Assembly: GCA_947311455.1 (NCBI GenBank) | Contig: CAMZKY010000168.1 | Location: 1 to 22,174 of the forward strand | Length of the DNA stretch: 22,174 nucleotides | From: an uncultured Marinosulfonomonas sp. | GTDB lineage: Bacteria; Pseudomonadota; Alphaproteobacteria; Rhodobacterales; Rhodobacteraceae | Direction: 5' to 3' | Shown here: in pieces, positions 15,985 to 22,174 of the stretch | How the letters are laid out: the number at the start of each line of letters is the position of its first letter | How positions within the stretch are numbered: position 1 is the first letter of the stretch | Program-made: the position numbers and the translations under genes | Notes under the pieces: generated by a model | Seen by the model: only the letters and a program-made list of their open reading frames with translations | What the model was told of the DNA's origin: nothing | Database searches by the model: none

Positions 15985-16550
15985 TTGAACGGATATTCAC
16001 CGGATTATTTGGCGGCGGGCGCAACGTGATTGCCGAAACCGCCGAGGTGTTTCGCGAAAACAGTGAAGAACGCGCTGTTCGCGGCAATGTTTTGCGGGTG
16101 CAGGCGATGCGTGAACACGGAGTTGAATTCAACCGCTCTCGCAAAGGCGGGTTTGACCGTTTTATGGACGGTGTTAACCGTCTACCACGCCCCGCCCTTG
16201 CGCTTGGCACGCTTGGGTTGTTCATTTCGGCGATGTCTGACCCGATCTGGTTTGCCTCGCGTATGCAGGGGCTTGCTTTGGTGCCTGATCCGCTTTGGTG
16301 GTTACTTGGTGCCATCGTGTCATTCTATTTTGGCGCGCGGCATCAGATAAAAGGCCAGGAATTTCAACGCTCTATCGCTGAAACCATGACGCGGGTGCCG
16401 ATGGTAGTGGAAAATATCCGCACCCTTAGAACCCTGCGCGCAACCTCACCCAATGTGGCAGCGACCGGCGTTGATGCTGTGCTTTCTACGGTTGCAACCG
16501 CCCCCGCCGAAAACGCGGCGCTGATGGATTGGAAGCGCAATCTAACGTGA
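15975..16550 (+). CDS. GTA-type holin (3TM holin family)
   Basis: Membrane protein of 191 residues resembling the holin family named for gene-transfer-agent release. The N-terminal part is hydrophilic and basic (MREHGVEFNRSRKGGFDRFM). Hydrophobic segments follow at about 73-95 (LALGTLGLFISAMSDPIWF) and 105-120 (LWWLLGAIVSFYFGARH), then a hydrophilic tail (SIAETMTRVPMVVENIRTL). I see only two strong membrane segments; a third would have to be weak. It would open the inner membrane to the endolysin encoded by the overlapping upstream gene. The ATG lies inside the last codons of that gene, so the two are coupled in translation. ccmF starts about 75 bases later on the same strand, so lysis and heme-lyase genes could share a message. 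Confidence 0.85.
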   Translation: MGLIERIFTGLFGGGRNVIAETAEVFRENSEERAVRGNVLRVQAMREHGVEFNRSRKGGFDRFMDGVNRLPRPALALGTLGLFISAMSDPIWFASRMQGLALVPDPLWWLLGAIVSFYFGARHQIKGQEFQRSIAETMTRVPMVVENIRTLRTLRATSPNVAATGVDAVLSTVATAPAENAALMDWKRNLT

Positions 16551-16625
16551 TTGTGACAATGCGTCCGATCTGAGCGGGCACGTTTTCCATTGGCGACTCT
16601 GTGCAAAATGTCTATGAACAGCGGT

Positions 16626-18602
16626 ATGTATATTGAACTTGGCCACTTTGCCCTCATTCTCGCGTTTGCCGTTGCTATCGTGCAAGCTATCATTCCCTTA
16701 ATCGGTGCGCACAAGCGTTGGCCGGGTTGGATGGCAATTGCCGGGCCCGCTGCGAATGTGCAATTTGTGTTGACGGCTGCTGCATTTGCGGCGCTGACCT
16801 ATGCGTTTGTGATGTCTGATTTTTCACTTAAGGTGGTATATGCCAATTCTCATACAGACAAACCGATGCTTTACAAAGTAGCGGGGGTTTGGGGAAATCA
16901 TGAAGGTTCCATGTTACTGTGGGTTTTGATCCTGTCATTGTTTGGCGTTATGGCGGCTTGGTTTGGTGGCAACTTGCCTGCCACATTAAAAGCGCGTGTT
17001 TTAGCGGTGCAATCATCAATTTCAGTGGCCTTTTTGGGATTTATCCTGTTCACATCCAACCCGTTTTTACGTTTGGAAACCCCGCCGTTTAACGGTTTGG
17101 GGCTTAACCCGTTGTTGCAAGATCCAGGTTTGGCGTTTCACCCGCCGTTTTTGTATCTTGGTTATGTGGGCCTTTCCATGTCGTTCAGCTTTGCCATTGC
17201 GGCATTGATTGAAGGGCGCGTGGATGCCGCATGGGCGCGTTGGGTGCGCCCTTGGACACTGGCCGCATGGATTTTCCTGACCATAGGCATTGGGCTTGGA
17301 TCATGGTGGGCCTATTACGAACTTGGTTGGGGCGGTTTCTGGTTCTGGGATTCGGTTGAAAACGCATCCTTCATGCCATGGCTGATTTCCGCAGCCCTGT
17401 TGCATTCCGCGATTGTGGTGGAAAAACGTGAATCATTAAAATCATGGACGATCTTGTTGTCAATTTTGGCCTTCGGGTTTTCCTTAAGCGGCGCGTTTAT
17501 CGTGCGCTCGGGTATTTTGACCTCGGTGCATGCTTTTGCCACGGATCCGGAACGCGGCATGTATATTCTGTTTATTCTGGCCTTCTTTACCGGCGGATCG
17601 CTGATCCTGTTTGCGGTGCGTAGTCATGCGTTGGAAGCCAAAGGAATCTTTAGTCTGGCCAGCCGTGAGGCGGCGCTGGTGCTAAACAACATCCTTTTGG
17701 CTGTGGCGGCGTTTGTGGTGTTTTTCGGCACTGTTTGGCCCTTGATCGCCGAAATAGCGTTTGAACGTAAGCTTTCGGTCGGGGCACCGTGGTTCAACAT
17801 GGCCTTTACGCCATTTATGATCGCGCTGGCCATCGCCTTGCCCATCGGGGCGATATTACCGTGGAAGCGCGCCAAGCTGAAACGGGCAATTAAATCCATG
17901 TCGGGCATCTTTGCGCTGGCACTGGCGCTGGCTGTTTTGGCGTGGGTTATGCAAACCGGACATACGGCCTTTGGCCCCGTCGGGATATTCTTGGGATCAT
18001 GGATTGTGTTTGGAGCGATTTACGATTTCTGGATGCGCACCGGTCGCGGTGCGGTATCTGTGCGCCTGTCACGCGCGTTTCGTTTACCGCGTGCTGATTG
18101 GGGTAAGGTTGTGGCCCATGGTGGCCTTGGCATCACCATGATCGGGATTTCCTGTCTTATGGCGTGGCAACAAGAAGACATCCGCGTTGCCCAGTTGAAC
18201 CAACCGTTTACGGTTGGTGATTACGAGGTCACGCTGCTTGAAGTGCACCGCGAACGTGGTCCGAACTATATCACCACGATTGGCGAAATGAACGTGACTA
18301 AAAATGGTAAGCTTGAGGCACATCTATTCCCCGAAAAACGCATCTATCCGGTGCAAGGCATGCCAACAACCGAGGCCGCGATTGATAACGGCATGTTCCG
18401 TGATCTTTATCTGGTAATCGGGGATGAGCAAAACAATGGCGGGTGGGCTGTGCGCACCTATATCAAACCCTTCGCCAGCTGGATTTGGGCAGGGGCATTG
18501 TTAATGGCCATTGGCGGCATCCTTAGCTTGACTGACCGTCGGTACCGCGTGGCGGCTGGCGCACGTAAATCAACATCGGCCATTGTGGCACCAGCCGAGT
18601 AA
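16626..18602 (+). CDS. ccmF: Heme lyase subunit CcmF
   Basis: Large inner-membrane component of the System I heme lyase, which joins heme from CcmE to the CXXCH motif of apocytochrome c together with CcmH (and CcmI, not seen here). It has 658 residues with many membrane helices, the usual length. The tryptophan-rich WWD heme-handling motif is WGGFWFWDSVENASFMPWL from residue 235; a Ser stands where most family members have Pro (WDPVEN). Conserved histidines include those in VWGNHEGSMLLW and LAFHPPFLYLGY. The ATG at 16626 gives the family N-terminus (MYIELGHFALILAF), but in-frame ATGs upstream (16608, 16614) cannot be excluded, since none has a clear ribosome site. ccmH follows 15 bases after the stop. 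ccmG is absent, as usual where it travels with ccmABCD. Confidence 0.95.
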   Translation: MYIELGHFALILAFAVAIVQAIIPLIGAHKRWPGWMAIAGPAANVQFVLTAAAFAALTYAFVMSDFSLKVVYANSHTDKPMLYKVAGVWGNHEGSMLLWVLILSLFGVMAAWFGGNLPATLKARVLAVQSSISVAFLGFILFTSNPFLRLETPPFNGLGLNPLLQDPGLAFHPPFLYLGYVGLSMSFSFAIAALIEGRVDAAWARWVRPWTLAAWIFLTIGIGLGSWWAYYELGWGGFWFWDSVENASFMPWLISAALLHSAIVVEKRESLKSWTILLSILAFGFSLSGAFIVRSGILTSVHAFATDPERGMYILFILAFFTGGSLILFAVRSHALEAKGIFSLASREAALVLNNILLAVAAFVVFFGTVWPLIAEIAFERKLSVGAPWFNMAFTPFMIALAIALPIGAILPWKRAKLKRAIKSMSGIFALALALAVLAWVMQTGHTAFGPVGIFLGSWIVFGAIYDFWMRTGRGAVSVRLSRAFRLPRADWGKVVAHGGLGITMIGISCLMAWQQEDIRVAQLNQPFTVGDYEVTLLEVHRERGPNYITTIGEMNVTKNGKLEAHLFPEKRIYPVQGMPTTEAAIDNGMFRDLYLVIGDEQNNGGWAVRTYIKPFASWIWAGALLMAIGGILSLTDRRYRVAAGARKSTSAIVAPAE

Positions 18603-18617
18603 TGGCGGAGTAATACT

Positions 18618-19070
18618 GTGAAAAAGCTTATTTTTATATTGGTGTTTCTGGCTGGGCCTGCCTTTGCGGTGCTACCGAGCGAGGTTCTGGACGATCCTGT
18701 ACTAGAGGCGCGTGCGCGCGCCCTTAGTCAGGAATTAAAATGTGTGGTCTGTCAGGGTGAAAATATTGACGAATCCAATGCGGGTATCGCCCATGATCTA
18801 CGCATTCTGGTGCGTGAGCGCCTAACAGATGGCGCCAGCGATCAGGACGTGCTGGATTTCATCGTTTCACGCTATGGCGAATATGTGCTGATGCGCCCCA
18901 CATTCAAAGGCGGCAATATCGCACTTTATCTGGCAGGGCCGGTGATGTTGTTGCTTGGCTTTATTCTGGCCTTTGTCTATCTGCGCACGCGCACCAGCGG
19001 CCAGATTGCCTCGGGCGTTGAACTGTCGGATGACGAAAATCAACGTTTGCAGGAAATTTTAAAAGAATAA
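18618..19070 (+). CDS. ccmH: Cytochrome c maturation thioredoxin-like protein CcmH
   Basis: Membrane-anchored thiol protein of System I that reduces or holds the apocytochrome CXXCH cysteines for CcmF. It has 150 residues, the short form that lacks the TPR (CcmI) part. The signal peptide is KKLIFILVFLAGPAFA. The active site is LKCVVCQGENIDES with C42 and C45; the residue before the first Cys is Lys rather than the usual Arg of LRCXXCQ. A C-terminal membrane helix runs about 104-121 (LYLAGPVMLLLGFILAFVYL), with a short hydrophilic tail. Translation starts at a GTG, with GGAG seven bases in front. It ends the ccm block. Confidence 0.95.
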   Translation: MKKLIFILVFLAGPAFAVLPSEVLDDPVLEARARALSQELKCVVCQGENIDESNAGIAHDLRILVRERLTDGASDQDVLDFIVSRYGEYVLMRPTFKGGNIALYLAGPVMLLLGFILAFVYLRTRTSGQIASGVELSDDENQRLQEILKE

Positions 19071-19137
19071 CGCGCAGTTACACTTTTAAATTTGGCGAAA
19101 TCCTTTATCCCTTGTGCAAACCACGCGGGAGCATAAA

Positions 19138-19914
19138 ATGAACTATTCCACCATTCGCCTGAGTCTGAGCGATGATGTCGCTGTTATCACCCTGAACCGA
19201 CCCAAAGTGATGAATGCGCTCAACACACAGATGCGCGCCGAAATTGCTCATGCGGTTAAGGATGCCGAAACCAAAGCGCGCGTTTTGGTGCTGACAGGCG
19301 AAGGCCGCGCGTTTTGTTCGGGGCAGGATCTGGGTGATCGTGCCAACACCGCCAATATTGATATGGAGCGCACCCTGCGCGACGAGTATTTACCGATGCT
19401 CAAAGCGATCTTTGATTGTAAAATCCCCACCATTTCCGCCGTGAACGGTGCGGCTGCCGGTGCTGGTGCCAATCTGGCCCTTGCGGCAGATGTGGTGATC
19501 GCGACGCAAAGTGCGGTTTTCCTACAGGCCTTTACCCGCATTGGTTTGATCCCTGATGCAGGCGGCACTTATTGGTTGCCCCGCCAAATGGGCGCAGCCA
19601 AGGCCATGGGCGCGGCCTTGTTTGCCGATCCTATCAGCGCACAACAAGCTGCAGATTGGGGTATGATCTGGGAAGCCATAGATGATGAGGAGTTTGAATT
19701 CCATTGGTGGGCACGGGCCAGCAAATTGGCAACAGGGCCAACATTTGCCTATGAAAAAGTAAAAGAAGCCATTCGTGGATCATTTGACAATACATTGGAT
19801 GAGCAATTGGCGCTTGAGGCAAAACTACAAGGCCGATGCGGCAAAACCCACGATTTCAAAGAAGGGGTTTTGGCGTTCATGGAAAAACGCCCTGCCAAAT
19901 ATGAAGGACGCTAG
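19138..19914 (+). CDS. paaG: Enoyl-CoA hydratase/isomerase, PaaG-like
   Basis: Crotonase-fold enzyme of 258 residues, closest by eye to PaaG, the isomerase that converts epoxy-phenylacetyl-CoA to oxepin-CoA in aerobic phenylacetate breakdown. Shared PaaG features are FCSGQDLGDR (residues 59-68), the oxyanion-hole region VNGAAAGAGANLALAADVVI, RIGLIPDAGGTYWLPR with D140, and the late stretch AADWGMIWEAIDDEEF. The C-terminus (KRPAKYEGR) also fits. It has Asp at the PaaG-typical sites rather than the two Glu of ordinary enoyl-CoA hydratases. The ATG at 19138 follows GGGAG; the frame opens eight codons earlier at a TTG. No other phenylacetate gene is in the window, so a more general enoyl-CoA isomerase or hydratase role is possible. 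The fused indolepyruvate oxidoreductase 7 kb upstream could feed aryl-acetyl-CoA to this route, but that link is speculative. Confidence 0.85.
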   Translation: MNYSTIRLSLSDDVAVITLNRPKVMNALNTQMRAEIAHAVKDAETKARVLVLTGEGRAFCSGQDLGDRANTANIDMERTLRDEYLPMLKAIFDCKIPTISAVNGAAAGAGANLALAADVVIATQSAVFLQAFTRIGLIPDAGGTYWLPRQMGAAKAMGAALFADPISAQQAADWGMIWEAIDDEEFEFHWWARASKLATGPTFAYEKVKEAIRGSFDNTLDEQLALEAKLQGRCGKTHDFKEGVLAFMEKRPAKYEGR

Positions 19915-19949
19915 CGCTTAATCCCCCCTGTTATTTCCTTCTTTTTCGT

Positions 19950-20033
19950 CTAAATATCCCCGGGGGAGCCTGTGCGAAGGCACAGGCCGGGGGCAGACAG
20001 CCCCGACCCCCTGCCGATCCCAAGGGGTATCGG
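19950..20033. repeat. GC-rich multi-hairpin intergenic repeat
   Basis: After an AT-rich lead (TAAATATCCCC) comes GCCTGTGC (19968-19975) pairing perfectly with GCACAGGC (19980-19987) around a GAAG tetraloop. GGGGC (19990-19994) pairs with GCCCC (20000-20004), and CCGAT...ATCGG (about 20014-20033) forms a third stem with a bulge. Similar G/C-run hairpins led by AAATATCC recur between genes in Rhodobacterales as I remember them. It may end paaG transcription or act as a REP-like element. Only one copy lies in this window. Confidence 0.55.
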
Positions 20034-20136
20034 CCGTTGTTTTATGCTCCAACCCCAATTGCATACCAGCACATTTCCATTTTGTTTTTTTCGTATTTTA
20101 AGCTAACTTAGCATTATTTTTCTGAAAGGACATTTG

Positions 20137-21030
20137 ATGAACAGGCTTTTTCTTGCTGTTAGCATTTCATTTTTAACCACTGCCGGTTTTGCCGGATCAA
20201 TCGAGGATGCGCGTCAAGCCTATCAAAGCGGTCAATACGCTGCTGCCCTGAAGATTGCGGTTCCGGCAGCAAAAGGTGGCGATCCGGTGGCGCAAAACCT
20301 CGTTGGGGCGGCCTATAATGATGGGCACGGGGTAGAGCAGAATATTGCCACGTCAATTACATGGTTCAAAAAATCGGCGGATCAAGGTTATGTTAAAGCC
20401 ATGTATAACCTCGGCCTTGCATACCGTAATGATGTGTCGCCACCAAATTATATCAATGCCATAACCTATTTTGAACTGGCCATGCGCGATGAATACCCAT
20501 CCGCGTTCACTCAACGGGGTGAAATGTATATGTCGGGGCAAGGCAGTGATGTTTTACCTGATCGGGCGCGTATTGTGTTAAACCGCGCTGCAGCGCTAGA
20601 TGACGCAGACGGAATGGCTATGCTGGGGGATTTGTATCGCACAGGGGAAGGCGGCGATATAAACCTGGACATGGCGCGTCGCCTTTATTCGCGCGCTGCC
20701 GCGCTTGGGCACGCAACCGCAATGGGTAATCTTGCCTTGATGTACGAAATGGGCCTGGGCGTACTTGAGGATACCACAATTGCCTATACCCTATATGTCG
20801 AAGCCGTAGAGCTGGGGGATGCCAACAGTTCCGTCAATCTGGCCAGTTTTATGATGGAATTTGACGGGTATTGGACTGATCCTTCAACCGCCTACGCCTA
20901 TTGCCTGTGGGCCTATAAACTGGTGGGCGATAACCCGCCCGAACGCTTTGATCAGGTGTGTCGCGGAATCAAATCACAATTAACCGATGGTGAAATCCGT
21001 CAAGCAAATACGCGTTTTGAATCGTGGTAA
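20137..21030 (+). CDS. Secreted Sel1/TPR-repeat protein
   Basis: Exported repeat protein of 297 residues. A signal peptide (MNRLFLAVSISFLTTAGFAG) is followed by about six Sel1-type (TPR-like) helical repeats. Examples are AQNLVGAAYNDGHGVEQN, AMYNLGLAYRND, MAMLGDLYRTGEGGDINLD and AMGNLALMYEMGLGVLED, each with the A..LG..Y..G.GV pattern. Repeats of this sort bind other proteins; Sel1 proteins often act in envelope or exopolysaccharide processes, but nothing here says which. The ATG at 20137 has AAGGA seven bases before it, preferred to the TTG one codon earlier. It is a single-gene unit: the GC-rich repeat lies upstream and a convergent gene ends 13 bases beyond its stop. The last repeats are less regular, and the tail (SQLTDGEIRQANTRFESW) is probably a capping helix. 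Confidence 0.88.
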   Translation: MNRLFLAVSISFLTTAGFAGSIEDARQAYQSGQYAAALKIAVPAAKGGDPVAQNLVGAAYNDGHGVEQNIATSITWFKKSADQGYVKAMYNLGLAYRNDVSPPNYINAITYFELAMRDEYPSAFTQRGEMYMSGQGSDVLPDRARIVLNRAAALDDADGMAMLGDLYRTGEGGDINLDMARRLYSRAAALGHATAMGNLALMYEMGLGVLEDTTIAYTLYVEAVELGDANSSVNLASFMMEFDGYWTDPSTAYAYCLWAYKLVGDNPPERFDQVCRGIKSQLTDGEIRQANTRFESW

Positions 21031-21043
21031 AGGCAACTTTCCA

Positions 21044-21229
21044 CTAAAACCGTGGCAGCTTTCGCGGCGCACGCTCCAATTGCATACAGTCGGGCAAGAG
21101 TTCAAAATATTCAAGCCCAAACAATGCCAAGCAAATCGCAATCACCACCACGACAATCATCACCTGTTTCATGCTGGGCGGATGTCTGGCCAATTTGGCC
21201 ATCCGCAAAAGTATACGGGTGTAATTCAT
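21044..21229 (-). CDS. Small single-helix membrane protein coupled to hpt
   Basis: A 61-residue protein with a basic N-terminus (MNYTRILLRMAKLARHPPSM), one membrane helix at about 22-41 (KQVMIVVVVIAICLALFGLE) and a short basic tail. The ATG overlaps the hpt stop as ATGA (21226-21229), so it is read by coupled translation from the hpt message; this is the best evidence that it is real. I recall similar short proteins beside hpt in other Rhodobacterales but cannot check here. Function unknown. The gene converges on the Sel1-repeat gene with only 13 bases between the two stops and no clear terminator. Confidence 0.7.
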   Translation of the reverse strand: MNYTRILLRMAKLARHPPSMKQVMIVVVVIAICLALFGLEYFELLPDCMQLERAPRKLPRF

Positions 21230-21762
21230 GTAAACCGCACTTTGCCGATATAGGGCAAATTCCGGTTGCGTTGGGCAAAATCGATGCCATAGCCGACCAC
21301 AAATTCATCGGGAATTTCAAAGCCGACCCAATCGGCGGTGATGTCCACCTCGCGCCGTGCCTGTTTGTTCAGCAAGGCAATGGTTTTCAGTTTACGCGGT
21401 TTGCGCGCGTTTAACAGGCCTACCACATGTTTCAGGGTAATGCCGGTGTCAACGATATCTTCGACCAGCAATACATCTTTGCCATGGATTTGGCCGCGCA
21501 AATCCTTCATGATTTTCACTTCGCGGCTACTTTCAGTGCCATCGCCATAGCTTGACGCCTCAAGAAAATCCACCTCGACAGGTAAATCAAGCTCTCGCAC
21601 CACATCTGCGATAAACACAAATGATCCGCGCAACAGGCCAACCACAATCAATTTATCGGTATCTGCATAAGCATCGTGAATTTCACGGGCCAGATCTTCG
21701 ATCTGCGCCGCAATGGTTTTGGCCGAGATCATTTCGTCAATGACATAGGGTCGCGTTGGCAT
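21226..21762 (-). CDS. hpt: Hypoxanthine phosphoribosyltransferase
   Basis: Cytoplasmic purine-salvage enzyme joining hypoxanthine (and perhaps guanine) to PRPP to give IMP or GMP, 178 residues, normal length. The type-I phosphoribosyltransferase PRPP loop is VLLVEDIVDTGITL (E101, D102, D105, T106, G107). The pyrophosphate-binding loop is VGLLRGSFVFIADV, the flexible-loop region is ASSYGDGTESSREV, and the base-binding end is WVGFEIPDEFVVGYGIDF. The ATG at 21762 has AAGGA in front; the frame is open to 21804, but that extension lacks support. It is divergent from the RatA-like gene with about 70 bases between the starts, and it overlaps the small membrane-protein gene at its 3' end. Confidence 0.95.
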   Translation of the reverse strand: MPTRPYVIDEMISAKTIAAQIEDLAREIHDAYADTDKLIVVGLLRGSFVFIADVVRELDLPVEVDFLEASSYGDGTESSREVKIMKDLRGQIHGKDVLLVEDIVDTGITLKHVVGLLNARKPRKLKTIALLNKQARREVDITADWVGFEIPDEFVVGYGIDFAQRNRNLPYIGKVRFT

Positions 21763-21831
21763 AATGTATCCTTGAATTTTCTGCTCGCAGCCTCTTAATG
21801 GCACAAAACCACAGCAATGGAATAGGACAAA

Positions 21832-22174
21832 ATGCCAACGCAGGGTGAAAAAAAGATACTGCCGTATTCAGCACAACAAATGTATGATCTGGTGGCCGAT
21901 GTGGCGTCTTATCCAAAGTTTTTACCATGGACAGCCGCCGCCCGCATTCGCAGCCGCACACAGGTTGACGATCACGAAATCATGGAGGCCGATCTGGTAA
22001 TTTCCTTCAAAGTGTTCCGCGAACGGTTCGGCAGCCGAGTTACCCTATATAAAGACGCCAAAAAAATTGATACCGAATATCTGGATGGGCCGTAAAAATA
22101 TCTGGTCTCGAACTGGAAATTCACCGAACTGGACGACGGGTGCGAAGTGGAGTTCGGTGGCGAGTTCGAATTCA
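21832..22174 (+). pseudogene. RatA/Coq10-type START-domain gene with in-frame stop, cut by window edge
   Basis: The frame begins at an ATG at 21832 with AGGA just before it and reads as a polyketide-cyclase/START protein of the RatA/Coq10 group: LPYSAQQMYDLVADVASYPK, then LPWTAAARI, VISFKVFRERFGSRV and DTEYLDGP. TAA at 22093-22095 then stops it after 87 residues, where homologues continue GPFKYL. Beyond the stop the same frame goes on without a shift (KYLVSNWKFTELDDGCEVEF) and is still family-like to the window end. So a Phe codon seems to have become TAA, which needs two base changes. The following GGEFEF also departs from the usual FVDFEF. Either the gene is recently broken or the sequence at this edge is poor. 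Intact relatives are about 150 residues and bind quinones or lipids; in Rhodobacterales they are often labelled RatA-family toxins. Confidence 0.75.

Noticed and set aside
15373..16550. Prophage or prophage remnant
   Set aside because: Only the lysis pair is present, with no integrase, capsid, tail or attachment-site repeats around it; a GTA lysis cassette explains it better.

Overview
The window looks like a stretch of chromosome from an alphaproteobacterium of the order Rhodobacterales, probably a marine roseobacter-type organism of middling GC content. The case rests on four things: a ccm heme-lyase cluster without ccmG, a gene-transfer-agent (GTA) type lysis pair, a one-chain indolepyruvate ferredoxin oxidoreductase beside a LysR gene that starts MDWDKLRIF, and hpt overlapped by a small membrane-protein gene. 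I see no tRNA, rRNA, CRISPR array, insertion sequence or prophage structural genes. Most genes are housekeeping or transport; the unusual content is in the lysis pair, a decayed gene and some intergenic structures.

Layout. Positions 1-1927 (minus) hold a LuxR/NarL-type response regulator, cut by the window edge, translationally coupled to a Cache-domain histidine kinase. Reading away from it, 2188-6646 (plus) is a complete TRAP transporter: a Tat-exported binding protein, two intercistronic hairpins, a long small permease and a very long large permease, closed by a strong terminator. The adjacent two-component system is a plausible regulator of the transporter. Positions 6686-7494 carry no intact gene, but about 6815-7334 is a recognisable, badly decayed C-terminal part of an ECF42-type sigma factor (COG4941). 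A LysR regulator (minus) with its own terminator then faces away from a 1134-residue indolepyruvate ferredoxin oxidoreductase. An acyltransferase, murI and argC follow on the plus strand.

Positions 14858-19070 are the cytochrome c maturation genes ccmE, ccmF and ccmH, interrupted between ccmE and ccmF by an overlapping endolysin/holin pair resembling the GTA lysis cassette. A PaaG-like enoyl-CoA hydratase/isomerase, a GC-rich multi-hairpin intergenic repeat and a secreted Sel1-repeat protein come next. The last block is hpt plus a coupled 61-residue membrane protein (minus), and divergently a RatA/Coq10-type START-domain gene broken by an in-frame TAA just before the window ends.

The points most worth a second look are the lysis cassette inside the ccm genes with a CtrA-like half-site upstream, the sigma-factor relic, the in-frame stop in the RatA-like gene, and the CCTCCC-plus-terminator element downstream of lysR. 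No wholly new system is evident. All functional assignments come from reading motifs by eye; no database search was possible.
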